A stretch of 49,468 nucleotides of DNA from Clostridia bacterium. GTDB lineage: Bacteria; Bacillota; Clostridia; Oscillospirales; Acutalibacteraceae. Made by a program: the position numbers and the translations under genes. Under the pieces are notes generated by a model. It ran no database searches and had not been told where the DNA came from. It was given only the letters and a program-made list of their open reading frames with translations. Positions within the stretch are counted from its first letter, which is position 1; each line of letters opens with the position of its first letter. The stretch covers positions 1 to 49,468 of the forward strand of contig JAFTZU010000082.1 of NCBI GenBank assembly GCA_017461005.1. Direction: 5' to 3'. Positions 24,472-32,808 of this stretch are shown here, piece by piece.

Positions 24472-25424
24472 TGCAGGCTGACATCCGCCGGGTAGGGGAG
24501 ATCCTCGCCGACAGCGAGGACGTGCTCATCCTCACCCACAAGAACCCGGACGGGGACTGCCTCGGCACCGGCGCGGCGCTCTGCCGTTACCTGCTCTCCC
24601 TCGGAAAGCGGGCCACCGTCGTGAACGCCGACCCCATCCCGTCCAAGTTCGACTACCTGTTCGAGGGGCTCCCCCAGGAGACCTTCGAACCCAAGTGCAT
24701 CGTTTCCGTCGATGTGGCGGACCCGAAACTGCTGGGCTCCCTCGAGGACCTCGCGGACCGGGTCGACCTGTGCATCGACCACCATATTTCCAACACGCTG
24801 TATGCGAAGGAGACCCACCTGTGTCCGGACGACGGCGCTGCCGCGCTGTCCCTGTACCGCATCTTCCGGGAACTCGGGGTGGCGATCGACGCCGACATGG
24901 CGAACGCCCTCTACACGGGACTGTCCACCGACACCGGATGCTTCCGGTACTCCAACGCCAATGCGGAGTGTTACCGCGCCGCGGCCGACCTCATCGAACT
25001 GGGGGCGGACAACGCGTGGATCAATGTGAAAATGTTCGAGACCAAACCGCTCGCACAGTTCCAGGTCCTGTCGGACGCGTTCGCAGGACTCCGGATGTAC
25101 TGTGACGGGAAGGTCTCGGTCCTCAAGATCTCCCAGGCCATGCTGGCGCAGCATGCCGCCGACACCGACACGTTCGACTTCGTGACGGCCATGTCCCGGC
25201 AGATCGAAGGCGTCCTCTGCGGCATCACCATGAAAGAGCAGGAGGACGGCTCCTGGAAGATCTCCCTCCGCACCCACGAACCCCTCGACGCGTCTGCCAT
25301 CTGCGGCCTTCTCGGCGGCGGCGGACACATGCGGGCGGCGGGCTGCAATGCCGGCCCCGACGAAGAGGCGTCGCTTCAGACCCTTCTTTCGTACATCGCC
25401 GAACAGCTCGGGTGCGCGTTATGA
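24471..25424 (+). CDS. nrnA: DHH-family oligoribonuclease/pAp phosphatase (NrnA)
   Basis: 317 residues. DHH-domain motifs: LTHKNPDGDCLGTGAAL (about 21-37), VDVADPKLLG and CIDHHISNT with the DHH triad. The DHHA1 end carries GGGGHMRAAGC. In Bacillus, NrnA finishes RNA decay to mononucleotides and clears 3'-phosphoadenosine 5'-phosphate. Its place between rbfA and truB is standard for Firmicutes, and it complements PNPase encoded further down. Confidence 0.93.
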   Translation: MQADIRRVGEILADSEDVLILTHKNPDGDCLGTGAALCRYLLSLGKRATVVNADPIPSKFDYLFEGLPQETFEPKCIVSVDVADPKLLGSLEDLADRVDLCIDHHISNTLYAKETHLCPDDGAAALSLYRIFRELGVAIDADMANALYTGLSTDTGCFRYSNANAECYRAAADLIELGADNAWINVKMFETKPLAQFQVLSDAFAGLRMYCDGKVSVLKISQAMLAQHAADTDTFDFVTAMSRQIEGVLCGITMKEQEDGSWKISLRTHEPLDASAICGLLGGGGHMRAAGCNAGPDEEASLQTLLSYIAEQLGCAL

Positions 25425-26341
25425 CCGGCATCCTCTGTCTGCACAAGCCGGAGGGCATCACGTCCTTCCAGGCGGTGCGGAAGACCCGGGGCATCACCGG
25501 GGAGAAGAAAGCGGGCCACTGCGGCACGCTCGACCCGATGGCGACCGGCGTCCTGCCTGTCATGCTGGGCGGAGCCACCCGGTTCCTCGAGTACCTGCCC
25601 ACGACCCCGAAACGGTACCGGGCCGTCATGAAGCTGGGCGTCCTCACCGACACCCTCGACCTCACCGGTACGGTCCTCGAGACGAGAGACGTCTCGGCGG
25701 GACGGGACGACATCCTGTCGGTGCTCGACGAGTTCCGCGGGGACATCCTGCAGGTGCCGCCCATGTATTCGGCCCTCAAACAGGACGGCCTGCGGCTCTA
25801 CGACCTGGCCCGGCAGGGCGTGGAAGTGGAGCGGGAAGCACGGCCCGTCACCATCTATGAACTGGAATTACTGCCCGACGGAACGGACGGTACGGACCCC
25901 TCGGCCCACGAGTATGTCCTCGACGTCACCTGTTCCGGCGGCACCTATATCCGGACCCTCATCGACGACATCGGGGCGCGGCTCGGCTGCGGCGCCTCCA
26001 TGGCGGCGCTTCTCCGCACGCAGGTCGGCGTGTTCACGCTGGACCGGGCGGTCACTTTGGAAGACCTCGAAGAAGCACGAGATGCGGGGACACTGGAAGA
26101 CCTGGTCCTGCCCGTCGAAGAGGCGCTGAGCTTCCTCGATGCCGTCACGGTGACGGCGCCGCAGGCCAACCGGTTCCGGAACGGCGGAGAACTTTCGCTC
26201 GACCGGCTCCACCTCCCGGGGACGCCCGAAGACGGCGCGCTCCTGCGGGTCCTTACTCAAGAAAATGGATTCCTCGGACTGGGGGAAGTCTGCCGGGAGA
26301 CCGGCATGCTGACGGTCCGGAGAGTTTTCGTGAACAGGTGA
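25421..26341 (+). CDS. truB: tRNA pseudouridine(55) synthase
   Basis: 306 residues from the ATG at 25421, in an ATGA overlap with nrnA; a GTG three codons earlier is possible. It makes pseudouridine 55 in the TPsiC loop. The catalytic Asp is D38 in GHCGTLDPMATGVLP. KRYRAVMKLGVLTDTLDLTG and DVTCSGGTYIRTLIDDIG are the other signature stretches. A short C-terminal PUA-like tail is present. Confidence 0.96.
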   Translation: MTGILCLHKPEGITSFQAVRKTRGITGEKKAGHCGTLDPMATGVLPVMLGGATRFLEYLPTTPKRYRAVMKLGVLTDTLDLTGTVLETRDVSAGRDDILSVLDEFRGDILQVPPMYSALKQDGLRLYDLARQGVEVEREARPVTIYELELLPDGTDGTDPSAHEYVLDVTCSGGTYIRTLIDDIGARLGCGASMAALLRTQVGVFTLDRAVTLEDLEEARDAGTLEDLVLPVEEALSFLDAVTVTAPQANRFRNGGELSLDRLHLPGTPEDGALLRVLTQENGFLGLGEVCRETGMLTVRRVFVNR

Positions 26342-26345
26342 ACCA

Positions 26346-27257
26346 ATGTACAACGAATTCATGCAAAAGGGCTCCGTCGTGGCCCTCGGCAGTTTTGACG
26401 GCCTCCATATCGGACATATGGCGGTCATCAACAACGCGAAGAACCTCGCGACGATGCTCGACGCGGTGCCCTGCATCTGCACCTTCTCCGAGCACCCCCT
26501 GAAAGCCCTCACGGGCAAGGAGCCTCCGGCTCTGTTCGCGGGCGATGTGAAGGACGAAGCGTTCCGCAACACCGGCATCGAAGTCGTCAAACTGGACTTC
26601 GCGTCCATCATGCATATGAGCCCCGAGGCGTTCTTCGAGGAGATCCTCTTCAAGACCCTCCATGTGGCAGGCGTCTGCTGCGGATTCAACTACACCTTTG
26701 GCGACAAGGGGAGAGGGACACCGGAGATGCTCGACCGCATGTGCGCCGAAAAAGGTGTCGTCTTCGAAGCGGCCGATGCCACGGTCCTCGACGGCACGCC
26801 CGTCAGCTCGACCCGCATCCGCAACGCGCTGGCCGGCGGCAATGTCGAACTGGCCAACCGGATGCTCGGACGCCCCTTCCAGTACCGCCAGCAGGTGGTC
26901 GACGGGGACAAGCGGGGCCGCACCTGGGGCATCCCCACCATCAACCAGCCGTACCCGGAAGAACTGGTCGTCCCGCGCCACGGCGTCTACGCCTCCCGGT
27001 GCATCGTCGACGGCAGGTCCTACTTCGGCGCCACGAACATCGGCGTCCGTCCGACGGTCCGGGACAACGACATCCTTTCGAGCGAGACCTACCTCCTCGA
27101 CTATGAGGGAGACCTCTACGGGAAATATGTCGATGTCTGTCTGCTCAAGTTCCTTCGTCCGGAGAAGAAATTCGACTCCTTCGAAGCGCTGGAAGCGCAG
27201 ATCCACACCGATATCGAGACCGTTCGAAAGATCGGGGAACTCAATGTTCTCGGCTGA
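26346..27257 (+). CDS. ribF: Bifunctional riboflavin kinase/FAD synthetase
   Basis: 303 residues. The N-terminal adenylyltransferase has HIGH at 21-24 and, later, VSSTRIRNALAGG. The C-terminal riboflavin kinase (about 185-303) shows GRTWGIPTINQPYPEE, GVYASRCIVDGRSY and GATNIGVRPTV. It makes FMN and FAD, which the Rnf subunits encoded in this window need. The gene follows truB by 4 bp. Confidence 0.95.
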   Translation: MYNEFMQKGSVVALGSFDGLHIGHMAVINNAKNLATMLDAVPCICTFSEHPLKALTGKEPPALFAGDVKDEAFRNTGIEVVKLDFASIMHMSPEAFFEEILFKTLHVAGVCCGFNYTFGDKGRGTPEMLDRMCAEKGVVFEAADATVLDGTPVSSTRIRNALAGGNVELANRMLGRPFQYRQQVVDGDKRGRTWGIPTINQPYPEELVVPRHGVYASRCIVDGRSYFGATNIGVRPTVRDNDILSSETYLLDYEGDLYGKYVDVCLLKFLRPEKKFDSFEALEAQIHTDIETVRKIGELNVLG

Positions 27258-27269
27258 TGAGGTTTTTTC

Positions 27270-27346
27270 TTTACAATTGAAAAGACCTGTGATATACTAC
27301 ACACGCTCATTTCTCGGAGAACGGAGTAAACTTCACAACTTGAAGT
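27270..27346 (+). promoter_or_regulatory. rpsO promoter and leader stem
   Basis: TTTACA (27270-27275), 17 bases, TATACT (27293-27298). In the leader ACTTCA (27330-27335) pairs with TGAAGT (27341-27346). S15 represses its own mRNA in several bacteria by different leader folds, so this stem is a candidate site. Confidence 0.55.
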
Positions 27347-27402
27347 CCTCACCGGCCGCTCCCTGGGAAGTCTGCAATATCATTTCAATGAGGTGAAACA
27401 AC

Positions 27403-27666
27403 ATGACTCAGCAGGAAAAACAGGAAATCATGAAAGAGTACGCGACTCATGAAGGCGACACCGGTTCTCCCGAGGTCCAGATCGCAGTGCTCACCAAAAG
27501 GATCAACGACCTGAATGCTCATCTGAAAGAGCATCCGCATGACCATCACTCCAGAAGAGGTCTTCTGAAGATGGTCGGTCACAGAAGAAACCTTCTGAAG
27601 TACCTTGCAAAGGTCGACATCGAGAGATACAGAGCTCTCGTCAAGAAGCTCGGTCTCCGTAAGTAA
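27403..27666 (+). CDS. rpsO: 30S ribosomal protein S15
   Basis: 87 residues, start after [34 protein letters not shown] and the loop [28 protein letters not shown] are diagnostic. It binds the central domain of 16S rRNA. It is followed by a strong hairpin and then pnp, as in many bacteria. Confidence 0.98.
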   Translation: MTQQEKQEIMKEYATHEGDTGSPEVQIAVLTKRINDLNAHLKEHPHDHHSRRGLLKMVGHRRNLLKYLAKVDIERYRALVKKLGLRK

Positions 27667-27675
27667 GTTCTTCAT

Positions 27676-27707
27676 CAGGCAGGTAGCATTTCCTTGCTGC
27701 CTGCCTG
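27676..27707 (+). promoter_or_regulatory. 13-bp hairpin after rpsO
   Basis: CAGGCAGGTAGCA (27676-27688) pairs with TGCTGCCTGCCTG (27695-27707), one wobble, loop TTTCCT. The following bases are CTTGACG, not a T-run, so it is more likely a processing or 3'-end-protecting stem than a full terminator. Confidence 0.75.
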
Positions 27708-27719
27708 CTTGACGTTATC

Positions 27720-27827
27720 GGGAGGTCTCGCAGAGTCCGCTGTATAAGGGTTAGCAGTGAATCAAGTACCCGAATCCGTTTCGGATATTTCATTTATTGC
27801 TAAACCTTTGGACAAGCAGATCCTCCC
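27720..27827 (+). ncRNA. Nested structured RNA element in the pnp leader
   Basis: A nested series of stems can be drawn. P1 GGGAGG-TCT (27720-27728) with AGA-t-CCTCCC (27818-27827). P2 GTCC (27735-27738) with GGAC (27810-27813). P3 AAGG-g-TTAGCA (27746-27756) with TGCTAA-a-CCTT (27798-27808). P4 TGAA (27758-27761) with TTCA (27789-27792). P5 ATCCG (27774-27778) with CGGAT (27782-27786) around TTT. The internal loops are mostly larger on the 5' side. It ends 36 bases before the pnp ATG. Family not recognised; an RNase-processed autoregulatory leader is the leading guess. Confidence 0.6.
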
Positions 27828-27863
27828 GTCATTCGAAATTCAAATCGAAAGAGAGGAAAAGAC

Positions 27864-30068
27864 ATGTTTTTTGAAAACTACAAAGTGTATGAGACCACTC
27901 TGGCCGGCCGTCCGCTGAAACTGGAGACCGGCAAAATGGCTCAGCTCGCCAACGCTGCCGTCCTGGCAAGCTACGGCGAAACGGTCGTGCTCTGCACCGT
28001 GACCGCATCTGACAAACCCCGGGAAGGCATCGATTTCTTCCCGCTCTCCGTCGACTTCGAGGAGAAAATGTACTCCGTCGGCCGCATCCCCGGCTCCTTC
28101 CAGAGAAGAGAGAGCAGACCGTCTGAAAAGGCGATCCTTGCGTCCCGCTGCATCGACCGTCCCATCCGTCCGCTGTTCCCGAAGGACCTGCGCAACGACT
28201 GCACCGTCATCGCGACGGTCATGAGTGTGGACCCGGACTGCTCCCCTGAGGTCGCAGCCGCCATCGGTGTCTCCACCGCTATCGCCATCTCCGACATCCC
28301 GTGGGACGGCCCCATCTCCTCCGTTCAGGTCGGTCTCGTCGACGGCGAGATCGTCATCAACCCGACCCTCGAGCAGAGAGCCGTTTCGGATCTGAAACTC
28401 ACCGTTTCCTCCACCGAAGACCTGGTCGCCATGATCGAGGCCGGCGGTAACGAGATCTCCGAAGACGTCATGTTCGACGCCATCATGGCCGCACATGAAG
28501 CCAACAAGGAAGTCGTCAAATTCATCAACGGCATCGTCGCCGAGATCGGCAAAGAGAAGTTCACCTATGAGTCCTCCAACCCCGATCCCGCCATCATGGA
28601 AGAGATCGAGAACTGGGTCGTCGAAGACGTCAAGAAGGCTCTCGACACCGACGACAAGCGCATCCGCGATGAGCGTATCCGTCCCATCTCCGATGCCATC
28701 CACGAGAAATACGATGAGCAGTTCGAAGGCAACGAAGGCAAGCTCGATGAGATCCTTTACCTCATCCAGAAGCACGTTGTCCGCAGCTGGCTGAAAGACG
28801 AGCACAAGCGCGTCGACGGCCGCGGCATCGATGAGATCCGTCCTCTGAACGCCGAGATCGACCTCCTTCCGAGAGTCCACGGTTCCGGTATGTTCACGAG
28901 AGGCCAGACCCAGGTCCTGTCCATCGCCACCCTCGCTCCTCTGTCCGATGCCCAGAAGCTCGACGGCATCGACGAAGAGACAGAGAAGCGTTACATGCAT
29001 CAGTACAACTTCCCGTCCTACTCGGTCGGTGAGACCAGACCCTCCCGCGGCCCCGGCCGTCGTGAGATCGGCCACGGCGCCCTTGCCGAGAAGGCCCTTG
29101 TCCCGGTCCTCCCGAGCATCGAGGAGTTCCCGTACGCCATGCGTGTCGTCTCCGAAGTCCTGTCCTCCAACGGCTCGACTTCCCAGGCATCCATCTGCGG
29201 TTCCACCCTGTCCCTGATGGCAGCCGGTGTCCCGATCAAGGCTCCGGTCGCCGGCATCTCCTGCGGCCTCATCACCGGTGACGAAGGCGTCTACGGCGAC
29301 TTCATGACCATGGTCGACATCCAGGGCCTCGAGGACTTCTACGGCGACATGGACTTCAAGGTCGCCGGTACCAAGAAGGGTATCACCGCCATCCAGATGG
29401 ACCTCAAGGTCCACGGCCTGACCCCCGAGATCATCCGTGAAGCCTTCACCAAGACCAAGAAGGCCAGAGAATACATCCTCGACGACATCATGGCTCCGGT
29501 CATCGCCGAGCCCCGCGCCGAGCTGTCCAAGTATGCTCCGAAGATGCTCACCACCAAGATCGATCCTGAAAAGATCGGTGACGTCATCGGCAAGCAGGGC
29601 AAGGTCATCCAGAAGATCCAGGCTGAGTGCGAATGCAAGATCGACATCGACGATGACGGTAACGTATTCGTCTCCTGCCAGGACATCGAGAACGCACAGA
29701 GAGCTCTGTTCATGGTCGAGACCATCGCCAACGATCCGGAGATCGGCGCCATCTACAAGGGTGTCGTCACCCGCCTCATGAGCTTCGGCGCGTTCGTTGA
29801 GATCGCTCCCGGCAAGGAAGGCCTCGTCCACATCTCCCGCCTCGATGTCAAACGCACCGAGCGCGTCGAAGATGTCGTTGCCGTCGGCGATGAAGTCATC
29901 GTCAAGGTCATCGAGATCGACGACCAGGGCCGGATCAACCTCTCCAGAAGAGACGCTCTCATCGAGGTCGAAGGTGCCGTTCCGGAGAACGACATCGAAG
30001 AGGAAGAGAGACCCCGCCGCAGAAACAATGACCGTGGCAACTACCGCCGCAACAACCGCAGAAACTAA
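27864..30068 (+). CDS. pnp: Polyribonucleotide nucleotidyltransferase
   Basis: 734 residues, start after GAGAGGAAAAG. Phosphorolytic 3'-5' exonuclease of RNA decay. Two RNase PH domains are visible, the second with SNGSTSQASICGSTLSLMAAGVPI and the metal-binding GDMDFKVAGT. They are followed by KH (IGDVIGKQGKVIQKIQ) and S1 (GVVTRLMSFGAFVEIAPGKEGLVHIS) domains and a basic Arg/Asn tail (RRRNNDRGNYRRNNRRN). The full domain set is present. Its leader carries the structured element described at 27720-27827. Confidence 0.97.
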   Translation: MFFENYKVYETTLAGRPLKLETGKMAQLANAAVLASYGETVVLCTVTASDKPREGIDFFPLSVDFEEKMYSVGRIPGSFQRRESRPSEKAILASRCIDRPIRPLFPKDLRNDCTVIATVMSVDPDCSPEVAAAIGVSTAIAISDIPWDGPISSVQVGLVDGEIVINPTLEQRAVSDLKLTVSSTEDLVAMIEAGGNEISEDVMFDAIMAAHEANKEVVKFINGIVAEIGKEKFTYESSNPDPAIMEEIENWVVEDVKKALDTDDKRIRDERIRPISDAIHEKYDEQFEGNEGKLDEILYLIQKHVVRSWLKDEHKRVDGRGIDEIRPLNAEIDLLPRVHGSGMFTRGQTQVLSIATLAPLSDAQKLDGIDEETEKRYMHQYNFPSYSVGETRPSRGPGRREIGHGALAEKALVPVLPSIEEFPYAMRVVSEVLSSNGSTSQASICGSTLSLMAAGVPIKAPVAGISCGLITGDEGVYGDFMTMVDIQGLEDFYGDMDFKVAGTKKGITAIQMDLKVHGLTPEIIREAFTKTKKAREYILDDIMAPVIAEPRAELSKYAPKMLTTKIDPEKIGDVIGKQGKVIQKIQAECECKIDIDDDGNVFVSCQDIENAQRALFMVETIANDPEIGAIYKGVVTRLMSFGAFVEIAPGKEGLVHISRLDVKRTERVEDVVAVGDEVIVKVIEIDDQGRINLSRRDALIEVEGAVPENDIEEEERPRRRNNDRGNYRRNNRRN

Positions 30069-30088
30069 GCGGTAACAAAGAAGATTTG

Positions 30089-30127
30089 TGCCTGCTTTGA
30101 CTTATGTCAGGGCAGGCATTATTATTA
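30089..30127 (+). terminator. pnp terminator
   Basis: TGCCTGC-TT-TGAC (30089-30101) pairs with GTCA-GG-GCAGGCA (30106-30118), the central two pairs being wobbles, loop TTAT. The following TTATTATTAAA is only moderately T-rich. Confidence 0.7.
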
Positions 30128-30138
30128 AACTAATTTAC

Positions 30139-30237
30139 GAGGAGAAAAAAGTTCGTCACGACGCCCGGGGGAGGGTTCCCGCTCTGCGGGACAGGTTCGG
30201 CCTGGCGGGTGGCGGGGCGAAGCTTTTTTCGACGGAA
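30139..30237 (+). repeat. GC-rich intergenic element, copy A
   Basis: Shares an ordered series of blocks with 33919-34029 on the same strand: GAGGAG, 15 bases, GACGC, 2 bases, GGGGGA, CTGCGG, GGTTCGG, TGGC, GTGGC, CGACGGAA. The first three blocks have identical spacing in both. This copy lies in the leader of the radical SAM gene and ends 13 bases before its ATG. It contains TCCCGC-TCT-GCGGGA. Confidence 0.6.
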
Positions 30238-30250
30238 AGGAGGCAAAGCG

Positions 30251-32119
30251 ATGGACGCGAGACTCGAGAAGATCCTGCCCCTCGTGCAGAAACCCGGCCG
30301 TTACATCGGCGGCGAACTGAACAGCGTCGAGAAGGACCCGTCGACAGTCGACCTGCGCTTCGCGTTCTGTTTCCCCGACACCTATGAGATCGGCATGTCC
30401 CACCTCGGCATCAAGATCCTCTACTACCTCATCAACGAGCGGGAGGACGCCTACTGCGAGCGGGTCTTCGCGCCCTGGCTCGACATGGAGGAACAGATGC
30501 GCAAAGTGGGCCTGCCCCTGTTCTCTCTCGAGACCGGTACGCCCCTCACAGAGTTCGACCTCATCGGGTTCACCCTCCAGTACGAGATGTCTTTCACGAC
30601 CTGTCTCTACATGCTCGAACTCGGCGGCATCCCGCTGCTCTCGAAGGACCGGCATGACCTGAAAAACCTCGTCGTGGGCGGCGGCCCCTGCGCCTGCAAC
30701 CCGGAACCCATCGCCGACTTTTTCGACCTCTTCATGCTGGGCGACGGGGAGGAAGTCATGATGGATCTCCTCGACCTCTACAAAGAATACAAGGAGCGGG
30801 GCGCGTCCAAGGAAGAATTCCTGAAAGCGGCCTCCCACATCGGGGGCATCTATGTCCCGTCCCTCTACGACGTCTCCTACCACGAAGACGGCACCGTCGA
30901 AGCGGTCTCTCCCGTGGGCGATGCACCGGCCGTGGTCCGCAAACGCGTCGTCGCCGACCTCGACTCCGTCTACTATCCCGACAAGTTCCTCGTGCCCTAC
31001 ATCGACATCGTCCATGACCGGGCCGTCGAGGAGATCTACCGGGGCTGCATCCGCGGCTGCCGGTTCTGTCAGGCCGGATTCTTATATCGCCCCATCCGGG
31101 AGAAGAGCGTCAGCACCATCAACGCGCAGGCGAAGCGCCTCTGCGAGTCGACTGGGTATGACGAGATCTCGGTCATCTCCCTGTCCACGTCGGACTATTC
31201 CGGCATCCAGCCCCTCCTGTCCGACATGGCGGACTGGACCGCCGAGAAAAAGATCAATATCTCCCTGCCGTCCCTGCGCATCGACACCTTCTCGGACGAG
31301 CTCGTGGAAAAACTGAACCTCATCCGCCGCAGCGGCCTGACCTTCGCACCGGAGGCCGGTTCCCAGCGGATGCGGGACGTCATCAACAAGAACATCACGG
31401 AAGAGGACATCATGAAGTCCGTGCGCATCGCCTTCGCGAACAACTACGCGACGGTCAAGCTGTACTTCATGCTGGGCCTTCCTTATGAGACGATGGAAGA
31501 TGTCGAGGCCATCATCGCCCTCGGCAGACAGATCGTCGACGCATACTATCAGAACCCGGACCGGCCGAAGGGGCGGAACCTCACGGTGAACATCAGTGCA
31601 TCGCCCTTTGTCCCGAAACCCTTCACGCCCTTCCAGTGGGAACCCCAGGACACGAAAGCGTCCATCGAGGAGAAGCAGGAACGGCTCCACGAACTGGCGA
31701 CGAAGACCCGGCTCCACGTCTCGAGCCACAAGTCCGACACCATCTTCCTGGAGGCGGCCTTCGCCCGGGGCGACCGGCGTCTCGGGAAAGTCATCCTGAA
31801 GGCCTTCGAGAAGGGCTGCTACTTCGACTCCTGGGACAACTGCTTCGACATCGACAAATGGATGGAAGCCTTCGAGGAGTGCGGGCTGGACCCGGCCTTC
31901 TACTCGAACCGCCGGCGCAGCTACGAGGAAGTGCTCCCCTGGGACCACCTCGACAACGGCCCGTCGAAGGAGTTCCTCATCCGGGAAAACGAAAAGGCGA
32001 AACAGGCGGCCGTCACGCCGAATTGTCGCGAGCAGTGTTCGAACTGCGGTGCCCAGCGGCTGAACGATGGAAAATGTGACGCTCTCCTGAAGATCGACCG
32101 GGGGAGGGAAGCGGTATGA
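30251..32119 (+). CDS. Radical SAM protein, TIGR03960-like
   Basis: 622 residues from the ATG at 30251, after AAAGGAGG. Residues 1 to about 225 resemble a cobalamin-binding-like domain (FPDTYEIGMSHLGIKILYYLIN). The radical SAM core has the CxxxCxxC cluster in GCIRGCRFCQAGF (about 265-277), followed by EISVISLSTSDYSGI and LTFAPEAGSQRMRDVINK. A C-terminal Cys-rich tail (CREQCSNCGAQ) is present. In Clostridia this protein and the next one (TIGR03936) are nearly always paired, often before rng and rplU. Here they are not. The substrate is not established; an RNA or ribosome link is inferred from the usual context. Confidence 0.85.
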   Translation: MDARLEKILPLVQKPGRYIGGELNSVEKDPSTVDLRFAFCFPDTYEIGMSHLGIKILYYLINEREDAYCERVFAPWLDMEEQMRKVGLPLFSLETGTPLTEFDLIGFTLQYEMSFTTCLYMLELGGIPLLSKDRHDLKNLVVGGGPCACNPEPIADFFDLFMLGDGEEVMMDLLDLYKEYKERGASKEEFLKAASHIGGIYVPSLYDVSYHEDGTVEAVSPVGDAPAVVRKRVVADLDSVYYPDKFLVPYIDIVHDRAVEEIYRGCIRGCRFCQAGFLYRPIREKSVSTINAQAKRLCESTGYDEISVISLSTSDYSGIQPLLSDMADWTAEKKINISLPSLRIDTFSDELVEKLNLIRRSGLTFAPEAGSQRMRDVINKNITEEDIMKSVRIAFANNYATVKLYFMLGLPYETMEDVEAIIALGRQIVDAYYQNPDRPKGRNLTVNISASPFVPKPFTPFQWEPQDTKASIEEKQERLHELATKTRLHVSSHKSDTIFLEAAFARGDRRLGKVILKAFEKGCYFDSWDNCFDIDKWMEAFEECGLDPAFYSNRRRSYEEVLPWDHLDNGPSKEFLIRENEKAKQAAVTPNCREQCSNCGAQRLNDGKCDALLKIDRGREAV

Positions 32120-32790
32120 GAGACGTACGCATCCGCTTTGCCAAGACCGGAAAAGCGAAATACATTTCCCACCTCGACCTGACACGATGCTTTGCCCGGG
32201 CCATCTTCCGGGCGCAGATCCCGCTCTGGTTCACGGAGGGGTTCAACCCGCGGCCGTACATGAACTTCACGAGCCCTCTGACCCTCGGGGCGGAGAGCCG
32301 TGCGGAGGCCCTCGACATCCGGCTCGAAGACGAGTCGATGACCGACGAGGAGGTGGCAGCGCGCCTCGGCGCCGTCATGCCGCCGGACATCCACATCCTC
32401 AGCGCGGCACCGCCGGTCTACAAGATGAACCAGATCGAAGAGTCCCGCTACCGCGTCGAAGTCGAGCCGTCGAACGGCGACCCGGAGGCGCTGGCGGAGG
32501 CGTTCCGGCAGGTGTCGGAACAGGAACACCTGATCGTCGAAAAGTCCGGCAAACGGGGAAAACGCAAGGTCATGAAACAGATCGACCTGAAAGAATACAT
32601 CAAGGACCTGTCCGTTTCGACGGAGGGGGAGCGCACCGTCATGGAAGTGACACTGCCGTCCTCGTCGCAGTTCGGCGTGAACCCGCGCCTGTTCCTCGAC
32701 AAGTTCCTGAGCGAGACCGGGGAAGAGCCGGTCCGGATCCGTATGATGCGTGAGGCGATGTACATCGCCGACGGCATCCTGTTTGAATAA
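32116..32790 (+). CDS. DUF2344/TIGR03936 radical SAM-associated protein
   Basis: 224 residues, in ATGA overlap with the radical SAM gene. The start VRIRFAKTGKAKYISHLDLTR and FTEGFNPRPYMNFTSPLTLGAES are family hallmarks. Always found with or fused to the TIGR03960-type radical SAM protein; it is probably the substrate-binding partner. The molecular role is unknown. Confidence 0.88.
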   Translation: MRDVRIRFAKTGKAKYISHLDLTRCFARAIFRAQIPLWFTEGFNPRPYMNFTSPLTLGAESRAEALDIRLEDESMTDEEVAARLGAVMPPDIHILSAAPPVYKMNQIEESRYRVEVEPSNGDPEALAEAFRQVSEQEHLIVEKSGKRGKRKVMKQIDLKEYIKDLSVSTEGERTVMEVTLPSSSQFGVNPRLFLDKFLSETGEEPVRIRMMREAMYIADGILFE

Positions 32791-32808
32791 AGAAGAGGAG
32801 ACTTCAGT

